A DNA stretch of 64,000 nucleotides. Origin: Brachynemurus nebulosus (lineage: Eukaryota; Arthropoda; Insecta; Neuroptera; Myrmeleontidae). This document shows positions 1 through 12,368 of the stretch, in pieces. A program made the position numbers and the translations under genes. The notes under the pieces were generated by a model that searched no databases, was not told the origin of the DNA, and was given only the letters and a program-made list of their open reading frames with translations. The DNA is taken from assembly GCA_035578155.1 (NCBI GenBank), contig JAPWDM010000001.1:83058561-83122560 (forward strand). The letters run 5' to 3'. How positions within the stretch are numbered: position 1 is the stretch's first letter; every line of letters starts with the position of its first letter.

Positions 1-439
1 TCGAATATAACTTCAAACATCATTAAATGATGCGCGATAAAATTCTGAACACATATATATCAAAATTAAAACAATATGACAATTATGACGAAAATTATAT
101 GTCTAAGTTAGACACACATTTTATTTCTTTGAAAAACTGGAGAGTAGTAATCCTGTAAAATGAGGTAGTAAAAGTTGAAATCCGTAGTTTTTATTGGTAC
201 AGCTGTTTAGAGGAGGTTTTTCTCTCTCTAACGACGTCAAGAACAAATGTTTATTGTAGCAGGTTAATGTAGAAACTACTTACTTTGAAGATTGATGCAA
301 AGTGTCCGGGTCTAGAACCCCTGTCCGGGTCTAGACGGTTTTACGGTATTCGTTTTATGTTTTGTAAATTTAATCAGTTCCTGTTTTGTATACGAGTGTG
401 TCAGTATTTGTGTATCAGTATTTGTTTTAATTGTTAAAA
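1..439. other. AT-rich flank upstream of the Mutator-like gene
   Basis: No gene seen. A 14-bp direct repeat, TGTCCGGGTCTAGA, occurs at 303-316 and 322-335 (period 19), about 100-130 bases before the first exon of the downstream gene. It could lie in the promoter or at the transposon end. No terminal inverted repeat matching the 3' side of the element was found. Confidence 0.5.
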
Positions 440-2362
440 ATGGGTAATACAAAAATGTACTCTAAACACCGACCATTATCTCGTCCTAGGAAAAGTAGAA
501 AGGCAGCTTCGCGTAAGGCAATTAGTGTTAAGCGGTAAGTAATAATTAATTTTAAATTTCCAATTCAGGACTTCCATTAAATTTTTAGTGATACAGGTAA
601 TCTTTGAATATAATGGCTACACTTTGGCTTTAGACAGGTGAAAAATTTTTGTTCTCCAGAATCAAAATTTCCCCTCCTATTTCATATCCATCTATGTATC
701 TCCACATGTGTGTCCGTAAAGCTGCCTAACGTTTAGTTCGAAGTTTGCTAAAAGTTAAATTAAGGGTAGAGCTTTGGTTTTTGATGTTACTTTCTATTAA
801 AGTAACAAAAAAGGCAAATTTTTTGGCGTAACAAACGCAGTATCTAAATCAGGTTCTTGCTTTAATTTAGTCTTACTATATTTATCAGTTTGCAATACTT
901 ATATGAATGTTTATGAAGTTGAGTGTATCTTTATGTTTAGAGAAAAAACAATAATTGAGTCCGAAATCGCCAGTTCAACTCACGAAATTTTACCCACAGT
1001 GAAAAATTCCGAAATTGAAAATTCATTTAGAGTATTTGAAACAGAATTGCCGGAATTGCTACCCCATATAAGCAACAGCCAGACTGACTCAATAGAAGGA
1101 CGACGAATTATTGACGTGAAGCACTTTTTAACTAATATTTTAAGCAGTGGTAGACACTCACCGTTTGACTGTTCTATCGTTGACATGGAGATTGAATCGG
1201 AGACAAGAACTGGTCTTGAATCTGTATTTCATTTAAAATGTAAAATGTGTGGCATTAAAAAAAGTATTAGCACAGATGGTCCAAATGAATTTAATGTGAA
1301 TTTATTGGCATTAGCTGGAATCATGTCAACTGGCGGAGGATATACAACTTTGGATACATTTTGTGCAGCATTAAATATCCCATCCATGAGCCATCGAACT
1401 TACACTAAGTTCGAAAGTGATCTCGGAGATACTATTGAAAAAAATTCATGGAAAAGTATGGAAAGTGCAGCACTGGAAGAAGAGCGTTTGGCAAAAGAGG
1501 CTGGTGAAATTGATGTAGAAGGCAAAGCATGTATAACCGTTGTAGCTGACGGAGCATGGAGTAAAAGATCATATCGTACAAATTATGATGCTCCATCGGG
1601 TGTGGTTAGTAAATTGCTGTAAATTTTTACAAATATTTAAAAATGATTATGATATTATGTAAAATGTTTGCATTTTCAGGGTTGTATTGTTGGATTACGT
1701 ACTAAAAATGTACTTTTCGTTGGAGTACGAAATAAGTACTGTTCGATCTGCGCCAGATCCACATACAAGAATACTAAAATACCCACTCACTGTTGTTATA
1801 AGAACTGGAGTGGTTCATCAACTTCAATGGAAGCTGATATTATTACTGACGGGTTCAGGAACAGCATTAAAATGTATAATCTTTTATATACGAAACTTGT
1901 AGGAGATGGTGACAGTAGTGTGTATGAAAAAATTATTCAAGAGAGGCCTTACGGAAACATTCCGATAGTCAAAATTGATTGTAGAAATCATTTATTAAGA
2001 AACTACTGTCATCGATTAAAAGATTTAAGTAAAAAATCATATCCTTCCTCTTTAGAAAAGGTTAATATTAGTTTAAGAAAAAAATTAGAAAATAATATAA
2101 AGAGACTGAGAACTGCAGTTACCAAATCAATAATGTACCGAAGGTCCGAAGACCAGTTGTGGGAGACGAAGGTGGCAAATTTAAAAAAAGATATTTTAAA
2201 TAGTCCTCGACACGTGTTTGGCGACCACGCAAACTGTGCGAGTTATTTTTGTACAAAAAAAAAAACAGCAACGAAGACCCAAACGTTATAGAAGCGATGA
2301 AAATTTGTGGATTATGGACAGACATTTTATTGTGTATGAACCGTTTATTAAATAATGTAAAC
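440..2362 (+). pseudogene. 5' part of a Mutator-like transposase/YqaJ gene (three exons, broken)
   Basis: Exon 1 is 440-534, starting ATG and ending before GTAAGT. Exon 2 is 941-1604, entered after TTTAG and left at GTTAGT. Exon 3 starts at 1680 after TTTTCAG. The reading frame joins correctly at both junctions, so the apparent Met starts inside 903-940 are intronic. The protein has a short basic start, then the conserved block of metazoan Mutator-like transposase domain proteins: DGAWSKRSY at the end of exon 2 and, in exon 3, GCIVGLRT, VRNKYCSICAR, SSTSMEADI and VGDGDSSVYEK, with a Cys/His-rich end (HVFGDHANCASYFC). A one-base slip in an A-run near 2250-2262 breaks the frame. The next sensible frame runs to 2362, where a LINE is inserted. 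The gene continues at 9466. Such genes are usually transposon-derived. Active transposition of this copy is excluded by the breaks. Confidence 0.8.
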
Positions 2363-2545
2363 CATTACAAAAGTAGCGCTATTGAATAGTGCAGTTGTGT
2401 ATTATTTTGATAAACAAATATAATTGTTAGTGTATTAATTAAATTTTATTGCATAACTCAATCAATAAATTTTTTTGTTGTATAAAAATAAGTGTATTTT
2501 TGTCTCGCTCACCTTTGTAGGTGGCGAGACAAGTGAAAGACAGAG

Positions 2546-4095
2546 ATGTGTGATATGTCCGATAGAAGCGGCAACCAAGATATGTCAAACAATAGTTTTT
2601 TGGAAAGACAAGAACAACAGGAGGTAGGATTGGGATCAACTGGTGAGTTAATCAAATCCTCACTTGATACAATTACTTCTCAAAATGAAAAATTGTCTAT
2701 GAATTATGCAAAAGTTATACATGTTGAAAATATTACTTCTAATAAAACCACAATACATAACAACATACCAATAACAAACAATTCAATTGAACCAAGTACA
2801 GTTACTAACAACAAAAATGTAACAGATCATTATAATAAAATTCAATATTTATTTAATGGGTCTTCACAAGGTCCGTATTACATTTATATTGAGGGTGATG
2901 AAGGTAGTAAAATAGGAAAACTTCATCCAATGGCCCTTGGAAGGTTCTTATTCCAATCATTCCCTCAATACAAAAATAATATTAAAGATATTAAAAAAAT
3001 TGGCAATAACAGAGTACGAGTAGATCTTGACAATTTTAAAATTGCTAATGATATGATTACTCAACACCAAAATATTTTTATAGCAAAGGGGTGGGAAGCA
3101 TATATTCCTAAATATTTAGTCACACGCCAAGCAATAGTTAAGAATATAGATATTACTATCTCTGAAGCCGAAATCTTACAAAATATACAATGTGTAAATA
3201 AAATTATTTCCATTAAAAGAATGACCAAAAAAATCACGAATTCAGATAAAATTTCCAAAATAATCAACCTTCCAATTATAATAATCACAGTTAAGGCTCA
3301 AACACTTCCTACTTACATTAGCCTGTATGGAGTACGATGTTCAGTGGAACAATATATACAAAAAGTCAGCCAATGCTACCACTGTCTTCGCTACGGGCAT
3401 CTACAAAAAAACTGTAAATCAAATCAACCTAGATGCAGTAAATGTGGAGATTAACATACCTTAACGGATTGCTCAGCATCCACAACAATGTGCTTATATT
3501 GCAACAAAACCATTTGGCTACCGACAAAAATTGTCCCGAATTTTTACGACAGAAAAAAATAAAACAATACATGGCAGACAACAACACTTCATAAAAAGAT
3601 GCCTCAACAGTTCTAGATAATAAAAAAAGCTATTCCAACGTAGTAATTACTACCCCAAATATAAACAACCATAACACATTCCCCTTTTTAACTTCTAATA
3701 ACTCAACCAAAAATGCCCAATCTAATTCACAATTCACATTGAATAATAATCTCAATAAAAAATGTAAAACTTCAGAAATATACAAACCAATAGATCTACC
3801 CCCACCAATGTACAACCCTCATCGCAACCCTAGTTGTTCTCTACCAATTATCTTTAATCCACACAGAAATCCAGATCCAGGAGACTCGCTTACCGAAAAT
3901 TTCAGCCATGCATACAACAACATTAATAATAACAATAAAACAATTCATAATACAACTTCAAGTAATGAAGATCTCAAACAAAAAATCAATGACATTTTAT
4001 TTGATTTAGTTCAAAGCTCCAATATTTCAGTGAACACTATGAATGCAATAGTGGAAAAAATAATAAATCTAACTAATAATAAAACAAATCATTAA
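2546..4095 (+). pseudogene. LINE ORF1, Gag-like RNA-binding protein (broken)
   Basis: The ATG follows the 5' UTR at 2546. The first 302 codons are open: an Asn/Thr-rich N-terminus, a central RRM-like region (about residues 110-250), then CCHC knuckles starting CYHCLRYGHLQKNC near 3373. A TAA stop at 3452 falls inside the second knuckle (CSKCGD). A frame change near 3507 follows, and the hydrophilic Asn-rich tail (3739-4095) lies in a different frame. Family role: coats LINE RNA and aids target-primed reverse transcription. Two breaks at least, so no full-length product. Confidence 0.8.
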
Positions 4096-4191
4096 AATCC
4101 AATTTGAAAAAAAAAAAATAAATAAATTTAAAAATTTAAAAAAAAAAAAAGTACCAGTAACAGTAACATAAATTATATATGCACATATAGT

Positions 4192-5950
4192 ATGCAACGC
4201 TACTACAAAGTCACAAAAATTTATAATTTGGAAAATAATAGCATTATGGATAACGTCATCAATCAGGAAATAAACAAACTGAATATCATTCAGTGGAATG
4301 CAAGATCACTCAAGCCTAAGTTAGGAGATTTAGCTCACTTGTTGCATACGAGAAATATTCATATAGCTGCAATATCAGAAACTTGGCTTAAATCAGAAGA
4401 CAAAATAAAACTCGGGAACTATCAAATTTTTAGGTGCGATAGAGCAGATGGCAAAGGTGGAGCAGCTTTAATAATACATAAATCCATATCAGTAATCAAC
4501 ACGTCGCTAAAATTTTCAAATAATTATACACAAATAGTAGCCGCCACAATAGGAAAAACTAACCCAATAACAATAATAAATATTTATAACTGTCCAAATA
4601 GCTTCATATCCTATAGAAGATGGTGTAGCTTAATTCAAAACATAAATAACCAAAATTTAATAGTAGGAGATATAAACGCCCATCACATAGCATGGGGTTG
4701 TTCCACCAATAACGCTATAGGCATCGAACTACAAAAATTTATTGAAGACAATAATTTAGTTATAACTAACCAGACCACCTCCTCATCACTTTTCAGTCTT
4801 GACACTGGGAATAAATCAATCATCGATATAGCGCTTAGCTCACCTCTGTTAGCACTCCGCACCACATCATCACAAATAGTTGATCCCATGAGCTCGGATC
4901 ACTACCCCAACCTTATTACAGTGGAAAATTTTAATATAAAGAGCAAGATGGAAATTAAACCAAATAACAAATGGAAGATAGCAAAAGCCGACTGGAACCA
5001 GTACAGAGATAAAGTTACCGACCTGATTCCGAGGGAAATGGATAACTACGAATACCAAACCTTTATAGACGCAGTTAACACCTCAGCTGAAACAACTATC
5101 CCCATGCGGAAACCTCGTAATATTTCATTATTCCAGCCAGCTGTATGGTGGACAATGGAATGTACAATTGGATGCAACAGACGAAAAGCAGCCTATATAC
5201 GTTATAAGAAGAATCCAACGTATGAAAACTTCATCCAAAAAATCGCCGCAGAAGTCAAAAGGCAACTAAAAAATATTAAGAAACAAAATTTTAGAGAATA
5301 TTGTGAAACAATTAACAGAAATGTAAATGTAAAAGAAGTATGGTCCACCATTAAAAAATTTCAGTATTCTAACCAAACGGAGGTCAAACCAATACTCAAT
5401 TCGGACAACAGTTGGATCCAAAGGTTCTAGGAAAGAATTACGGAATTATATTCTCCAACGAATAATGAAGACAGTGACGAAGTAATCAACGCTTTTTCTG
5501 ACCATATTTTAGACCAACCATTCCAACTTAAAGAATTAGATATGGCTACTAAAATGAGCAGCAATACTTCGCCCGGTTACGATAATATTCACTACTCAAT
5601 GTTGGCACAATTACCAGAATCCCCAAAAGCAGTTCTCTTGCAGATATATAATGAAGCGTGGTACAACCAGAAACCAATAGAAGAATGGAAAACAACCACT
5701 GTGATACCTATACTGAAGCCAGAAAAACAACTATTTGACCCTAGTTCATACAGACCGATCACATTAATGTCTTGTGTATCCAAAACTTTCGAAAGAATGA
5801 TCAACAACAAGTTAGATTGGTGGCTGGAGTACAACAACATTATATCTCCGTCACAAGTCGGATTCAGGAAAGGATTGGGAACGATGGACAACTTCACTTT
5901 ATTACACACAGACATTTTGAATTGTTTCACAAAAAGTAAGTATTTAACAG
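4192..5950 (+). pseudogene. LINE ORF2 5' half: APE endonuclease and RT fingers
   Basis: Open from 4192 to a TAG at 5428, then in the same frame to about 5950. Endonuclease motifs are in order: QWNARS, SETWL, GDINAHH, SIIDIAL and SSDHYPN. The RT begins near 5542 with the finger motifs SSYRPITLMSC and PSQVGFRKG. Sequence identity to the RT stops just after LLHTDILNC, where unrelated DNA starts. The catalytic palm (FADD-like motif) is not present anywhere in the window. Apart from the single in-frame TAG the endonuclease is well preserved. Confidence 0.85.
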
Positions 5951-7662
5951 CAGGGTATGTCCACGGTAACTCACGTTACCAAGTGAATCAAAATTTAAGA
6001 GTTTTTGTATTATAACAACACTAAGTTAAAACATTTTTTAATCGAAATTTTTCCTAGTATTAACATGATGATCTGCTTTTACCATCACTTTTTTTAAAGC
6101 TTTTGAATTGTCCACAACTGAAATAATAATTTAAACATTTTGGTAACTCACGTTACAAAAAAGGGACAGTACAAAATTTACTTTGGAGACAATTGCTTTT
6201 TTCTGCTCCCGATTCAAAGTTACAAGAATAATTTTTTTTTATATTCAACCTGTGTGTGTTATATAGAAGATGATAAGTTTGTCAAAATTTTCCTATGCCT
6301 GTAGAAGACTTTATTATAAAAATCCCATATCAATGTCGGTAACTCACGTTACGGTAACTCACGTTACATTTTGTCTTCATTGGAAAATGGTTTGAAAACA
6401 GTTATATAAAATAATTATTATTTGTATACATTACTTAAATCAATGTATACAGTTTTTAAAAGAATATTTTACAATCTTGAAGCCCTTTTTTATTTAGAAG
6501 TAATTTTAGAAAAGAAGAATTTAGGCAAACAAATTAAGCGACACATATGAAATACTAGGAAAGTTTTATTATTACTAAATATCAGAATAACAGAACAATT
6601 TTATAATACCTGCTATAAACTATAAAATACTAGTCTTAAACAATAGAAGTTTTAAACAGAAGGTGAAAAAGTAGCCTATTTATTTTAATCCTACAATTTA
6701 TAGTAGGCTATCTTATAATACTGGTTAAAATATTTCTAAATTCATAATGGGAAACCCTTACTGTTTTTTACTTCGTAATAGATCTATCTAGACAAACCTT
6801 GGTTTTTAGGGATTCGATTATATTTTTATATTTCTCTACTAGAGCAATTAAATATTCAATCATGGTGACCACATTACTGGAAAACCTGGAAATGTCAGGG
6901 AATTCTAAACTTTCTAGAAAAATCAGGGAATAGTCAAAGAATTTTACCAGAAGACTGGAAAAAAATGATTTTTATAATTTTGTTTATTTAGGGAAAAAAC
7001 TTCAATCAATTTTTCACTTGTTTTGAGATTAGATTTAAAAATTGGCGCGGATTTCTTTTTTTTTTTGCTCGTCATTTACTTTTTTAAGAAAGTGTTAAAA
7101 AGTTATTAAGAATTTTTTTTAGCTTTTTGAGATAAAGTAGGGGCGGCATTTTTCACAAAATAGATAGAGAATTTTTTAATAAAATTTCTGGAAAAACTGG
7201 AAAAGTCAGTGAATTTGATCTTTAAAAATCTGTGGCCACCATGCGTCAATTTCATTACTCGTAAAATTTACTGATCTTTTCTTTTCATTTGTGTCATTTA
7301 TTATTTTAAATTTCTTTTTTTAATTTTATTTAATATAATATTATAATAATTTTTTTCTTTATAGCGTTACTTCTATATAGGTTATGTTTGTAGCGTATAT
7401 CGCGTATGAAGTATATCCGGATACATACGGTTGGTAATTGGGTTGATAAAATAGAGTTATTTTACCGACTTTGCCGGATACAGATACATACATGTATTGA
7501 ATGAAATGAGCAAATGATTGAAAGCAGGTTCGCCAACACAAGCTTACTTAAACTTTCCTTTAAACTGTATTGTAAAACAAACGCGAAGATAAACTGGGTT
7601 TAACTTTTAAACTAGGTTTAGTTAAGCTTAAACTTAAACTCCGTTTGTAAAACCGGCCGTAA
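5951..7662. other. Insertion-deletion replacing the RT palm of the LINE
   Basis: About 1.7 kb of non-coding AT-rich DNA joins RT finger sequence to RT thumb sequence. Roughly 200 residues of the palm are lost, so this was not a clean insertion. It holds four copies of GGTAACTCACGTTAC (5965, 6142, 6338, 6353), a nested MITE (6861-7243) and, at 7550-7655, a segment rich in TTTAAACT/TAAACTT words ending AAACCGGCCGTAA. No coding sequence is seen. Confidence 0.7.
6861..7243. mobile_element. Short TIR element (MITE) nested in the LINE insertion
   Basis: Ends are inverted: CATGGTGACCACA on the left and the complement of CATGGTGGCCACAG on the right. Both are followed inward by CTGGAAAA and TTCC/CAGG-rich words. 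The middle (7030-7170) resembles the interior of the hAT-type MITE at 34115-34420 (GCTCGTCA followed by poly-T and GGGGCGGCATTTTTCA). No convincing target duplication was seen. Confidence 0.5.
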
Positions 7663-8299
7663 ATCAAGTTGTATAATATTCACAAGGCACAGGGTCAATA
7701 TAGAACGAATCCATCTTACATCTGAATCTTTTAATATTCCTATTAAAAGTCATGTCAGGTTTCTAGGAATGATCTTTGACATTAAACTAAAATGGAATAA
7801 TCATGTAAACTACATTATTAAAAAATGTGAAGCAAATCTAAATATAATTAGGTGTGTAGCAAAAGTCAAATGGGGAGCCGATCCTAAAACATGTCTAATT
7901 CTTTATCAAACACTTATACGCAGTATTTTGGATTATGGATGCTTTTTATAATCAACGCATAAATCTATTTTAAATAAATTAGATAAAATTCAGCACAAAG
8001 CGCTAAGGCAATGTTTGGGTCTAATGCAATCCACACCAACAAACGCTACCTGCATCTTAGCAGAGGAACCCCCTCTCCACCTCAGGAGACAAATGCTAGC
8101 CAACAAGTTTTTATTGAAAAGACAAGCTGATATCAACAATCCACTCACTAACAAAATTGCGTCACTAACAGTGAGTGTGCTAACACACAGATACTGGAAC
8201 AACAAACCAGAACCTCTTTTAACCAATAGCCACATATTTCTAAGTCAATTCCAAAACAACATCGAAAAGTTCCATATTTCCAATTTCCTTATCGCCTAA
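7663..8299 (+). pseudogene. LINE ORF2 RT thumb and connection region
   Basis: Translation resumes with FTRHRVNIERIHL and continues through HVRFLGMIFDIKLKWNNHV, a typical RT thumb boundary of the Jockey/I group, and LIRSILDYGC. An in-frame TAA occurs at 7949. The same frame then continues to a second TAA at 8297. The downstream RNase H lies in another frame, so a frameshift falls near 8300. Confidence 0.75.
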
Positions 8300-8304
8300 A
8301 TTTT

Positions 8305-9237
8305 ATGCAAAATAACATTATTGTTGAAGATTACGACACTGAACTAACGTACTCTTATATTAACAGCCACATGATATATACGGACGGGTCTAAAAGCTTA
8401 AATGGAGTAGGTGCGGCATTTGTTGACGTCGACAATGAAAATTTCGCCCGATCATTCAGACTTCCAGAAGTGGCATCAATATATTCAGCGGAATTAGTAG
8501 CTATTATAAAATGTCTTGAATATGTAATCGAAAAACAAATAACTAACGCTACTATTCACTCAGATTCTAAATCTTCACTAATAAAATTAATGAAACCGTC
8601 ACTAAATAGCTCCAACAATATATACATCATGAATATTCTTCACCTACTGAATGAATGTCAATCAACTTTCCATAAAAACGTACGGTTAAGGTGGGTCAAA
8701 GGACACAGTGGTGTAGAGGGAAACGAGTTGGCAGACAGTTGTGCTAAGGAGGGAGCAGTCAATGGTGTGAACATCAATAAAACGCTGGCACAAGACATCA
8801 CAAGAATTATAACAGCAGAATTAAAAGAAAAATGGGCAGAGGAGTGGACAGAGACAGCTCAACACCGCGGTCATTTTCTGTATCAAATACAAAGCACCCT
8901 AAGGCTGAAAGCTTGGTTCTGTAATTATAATAAAAACAGGGAATACATAACTACCATAAATAGACTTAAAACGAACCACACTAAAGTTAAAACTCACTTA
9001 CACAAAATAAATCTAATAAATTCTCCCAACTGCCAAGAAGACAATACGCCAGAAGACGTTAATCATATATTATTCTCATGTAGTAGATACTCCCACGAAA
9101 GGTTATGTTTTATGAACGAACTTTCAAAATTAAAAATACAATTCCCAATTAACATCCAAATCCTCCTAAATTCAAATAACTATGAAGTCTATAACACAAT
9201 AGTCAAATTTTTAAAAAATATTAAATACAGCATATAA
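8305..9237 (+). pseudogene. LINE ORF2 C-terminus: RNase H domain
   Basis: 310 open codons. The RNase H active-site series is visible: YTDGS (first Asp), SAELVAI (Glu), HSDSKS (Asp) and GNELADSCAK (Asp), with the RWVKGHSG signature. The C-terminal tail contains a Cys/His pattern around SPNC...NHILFSC. It is out of frame with the thumb segment but otherwise intact to its stop at 9235-9237. RNase H in ORF2 supports the I/Loa assignment. Confidence 0.85.
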
Positions 9238-9465
9238 CCCGATTTTACTCCCTTCCTAACATTCCTACAAATCAGGGGTCTCTTGTGTACGTTTTTGTGT
9301 AAATGCCATGATAGCCCTCTTGGCGCAAATGTCTATCAATCTTGTCCTTTGTCAATGTTTGTGACCTCGTATACTATATGTTTATGCTGATTTATTCAAT
9401 ACATTGTAATGGCTGTGAATGATCTAAGGATCGGTGGCCAAATAAAGTTTAAAAAAAAAATAAAT

Positions 9466-10547
9466 AAATAATGTAAACAGTTTATTACATAATATGACAA
9501 ATAATACGGCAGAAACATATAACGCGGTTGTGTCAAAATTTATAGGTGGCAAAAGAATTAACTTCTCTTTACGAAGATCTTATAAAATACGGTGTGAAGC
9601 TGCAGCATTGTCATATAATTAAGAAGGGGACTTTTTGGGCAGTTTATGCAAGGATAAGAAAACTAAATTAATAAAACAGAAATACTTAAATATTTTTAGC
9701 CAAAAAAAATTGCGACGTGCAATTAGGAAAAAATATGTGAATATAAAAAGTAAATATTCAATAAAAGGAACTGACAATGACTATGGGCCTGAAGCTGTTC
9801 CTGAACCCGATCTTTTGCCTGAAATTTATCAGGAAAAAAAGGCGAATTTTATGAGAGAATTAGATCTTTCAATTGAAGAAATAAAAAAAACTGGAAAGGG
9901 CAACTATTAGGCAAGCTTGTTCTGAAAAATGGGTTTCAGAACGACAGATTCGTTTAACAGCTTCTAATTTTGGTGCCGTTTGTAAACGAAGGAAAGTGTC
10001 AGCCAGTAATTTTACCAAATCATTGTTATATTTCAATTTTTCCAAATCTATTACCACTAAATATGGGAATGATTTTGAATCACTTGCGAAAAATGATTTA
10101 GCAACAATTTTAAATAAGAAAATTGAAGATTGTGGACTTTTTGTTCATAAAAGATTAAAATTTCTAGCAGCGAGTCCTGACGGATTAATTGATGAAGATG
10201 GCATAATTGAAATAAAATGTCCATATATTTGTAAAAACATGACTCCATAAGAAGGTATTTTACAAAAAAAATCAAATATGCCGTTCTAGACGAAAATGGA
10301 AATTTACAGTTAAAGAAAACTCACAATTATTATTATCAAGTGATGGGACAGTTAGACATAACTGAAAAAAATTTTTGTTTATTTGTATTATGGACTCCAA
10401 AGGGTCTCTTATTCGAAAAAATTTGGAGGGATCAAAATTTCTGGCAGAATAAAATGGAAAAAAAAAATTACTGAATTTTATGACTCCAAATTATTACCAG
10501 AAATATTAGACCCACGACATACACGAAAACTTAAAATTCGGGACTAA
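9466..10547 (+). pseudogene. 3' part of the Mutator-like/YqaJ gene: YqaJ nuclease domain (broken)
   Basis: Continues the gene interrupted at 2362. After the target duplication the frame reads HNMTNNTAE and KFIGGKRINFS, then TAA at 9620, a basic stretch, and a frame change near 9896. The YqaJ recombinase/exonuclease domain follows: RLTASNFGAVCKRR, KYGNDFESLAK, AASPDGLID and IIEIKCPY, i.e. the catalytic D...ExK series of PD-(D/E)xK nucleases. A TAA at 10248 and a slip in an A-run near 10465 break it again. HNYYYQVMGQLDI is the conserved Gln/Gly motif of the family. It ends at TAA 10545. Mutator plus YqaJ in one gene is a known insect arrangement. Its role beyond a mobile-element origin is unclear to me. 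Confidence 0.8.
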
Positions 10548-12112
10548 TTTTTATTTTATTTATTTATTTATTTATTTTTTTCGTGTAACAGGCTATTGAC
10601 AATGTAGTTGAATAAGGAACTAATTCGTTACAAGTGTTTTATTGTTTCATATGTTAAGTTGTACCCGAAAGATGATAAATCCACAAAGTGCTATTAAATT
10701 TAGGCTTAGGCTTATACGAACGGCACAAATTTATCGACTCTTAAGTTTTTTAACTATAACACAAAAACTAGGCATTTTTCGTAAATAAACATGATTAGAT
10801 TTTTTGTAGAGAATTTTTCTTAGCGAAATGGCACTTTATAAACTCAAGAAACTTTTTTCTCAACAAAATAAGTCAAAAAAACTATTTAAAAAAAATGGAT
10901 TTAGGTATAGGCATTGGTTCACAAAAAAGAAAGCTGACTAATTTTTGATAAAAATTAATTGAGATACAGTTGTTCAAAGTTACCTCTATAGTTTGTAAGT
11001 TTAGTCAGTGCGGGAAATAAACAATTATAAATAAGTTTTTCAAATTTATTCAATTTTACTGTAAATATCATAATTTTTTTTATAATATTTTATAAAATAT
11101 TTTTTTATTTAAAATTAAAATAATCAAAATTATTGTGTAATTTCTTTTTTTCTTATAGTTATTGATAATCCTACCACAAGCCAATAAATATTTATTTGAA
11201 AGTTAACCATAAAAATATCTAATAAAAAAGACAAACATACTACTAACTACTAAATTATATTACACTACCCTTATTTGAAGTGTTGTAGTTAGGTTTTTTT
11301 GACAGATAATTGGCATATATAAAATATTAAAAAAAGAGGTAAAATACATTTTAAATTGTAAACCTATATTTCGACTCTTTTTAGCATATTTTTTTTTTAA
11401 CCAAATGATTAAAATTTAACAATTTTCAAAAATCTACCTCCGCCTTCTTGCCCCAAAACAAGCTAGCCGCAAGCAAATACGCTCGTATAGCCGCAGTACG
11501 ATTCACTTGATTTGTATCAATTTTGAATCGCCATATTATGACGCGGAAATTGATTCCATATAACGCTGTATAAATTTTTATTTTTATTATTTTTCTGAGT
11601 GCTATAATGCGATTTCCATATAATAAGGTACGAATTAGTCGCGTTATAGAAGATTTGACTGTATTATATTGGAAATATAAAAGTGCAATTTTTGTATTAA
11701 AATAGTTTAACATGTTTCTATCTCAAAAATATAGTTTCTGCGGAAAGTGATCAATTACTGTAATTTTTCTGATCAATCACTGGAACTGACTGATCAATTA
11801 CTGGTATTTTCACATTTTTCGGTTTTGAATTTTTTTATAAAAAGAAAAAATGATTGAAATTGAATTTGATGGATGGCATATTATTTATCAGAAAGATTAC
11901 CTTAATATAAAAATTTCTGGATTAGTCTAAGTGATATATTGGTTATGTTTTAATTTTTTTTCTCAGTCAATGTGCTTAATTGATCAATTACTACCTAATG
12001 CACCCTACTCTAATCAAATTATTATCGAAATATTGTTTATATCAGATACTCCTTATTCCTAAGCAGTGTATCCGTAACATACAAATTAAAATGGCTAATC
12101 TAATTTTATAGA
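10548..12112. other. AT-rich non-coding DNA (left intron of the PITP gene)
   Basis: No gene recognised. The region is A/T-rich with a (TTTA)n run at 10555-10580. The motif TGATCAATTACTG or a near copy occurs at about 11749, 11768, 11789 and 11979, suggesting the ends of a small element. Confidence 0.5.
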
Positions 12113-12118
12113 AGTAAC

Positions 12119-12279
12119 ATAAAAGCCCCTAAACTCAAACGTGATTCAATACTCGAACAGTTTTGATATTTATCGTTTTTTTTTTGTTTTTTTTTTTTTT
12201 TCAGAAATAACTTCGTTAATATATAAAATATCAAAACTGTTCGAGTATTGAATCGCATTTGAGTATAGGGGCTTTTACC
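12119..12279. repeat. Foldback element with about 50-bp arms
   Basis: Left arm 12121-12171 and right arm 12226-12276 are inverted copies: AAAAGCCCCTAAACTC... against ...GAGTATAGGGGCTTTT. Both share AATACTCGAACAGTTTTGAT in opposite orientation. A T-rich loop separates them. The outer ends read TAAAAGCCCCTA. Likely a small MITE. Confidence 0.75.
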
Positions 12280-12368
12280 CTATAATATAGTTAAGTTAAA
12301 CTGAATCCAACGCGGTTGAATATCCATAAAAATTACATAATATATGTAAATTATAAAATCAATCTTAC

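Larger units (their letters stand above)
2363..9465 (+). mobile_element. I-like non-LTR retrotransposon (LINE), full-length insertion
   Basis: The element is flanked by a 13-bp target duplication, AAATAATGTAAAC, at 2350-2362 and 9466-9478, and lies in the middle of the Mutator/YqaJ coding sequence. It starts CATTAC, as the Drosophila I factor does to my knowledge. It has a 183-base 5' UTR, a Gag-like ORF1 with CCHC knuckles, and an ORF2 with APE-type endonuclease, reverse transcriptase and RNase H. The 3' UTR (9238-9465) has an AATAAA signal at 9441 and a tail of A and TAAA units. The RNase H domain and CCHC ORF1 fit the I/Loa side of the Jockey-I-R1 group. ORF1 and ORF2 each carry stops or frameshifts, and a secondary insertion replaces the RT palm, so it is dead. 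Confidence 0.9.

Noticed and set aside
903..940. Start codon of the Mutator-like ORF at 903
   Set aside because: These bases lie inside an intron. The frame joins exon 1 (440-534) to 941 at consensus splice sites, and the in-frame Met codons at 903 and 933 are incidental.
11426..11713. 95-codon minus ORF in the PITP intron
   Set aside because: No motif, no splice context, Ile/Arg-rich composition expected from AT-rich non-coding DNA.
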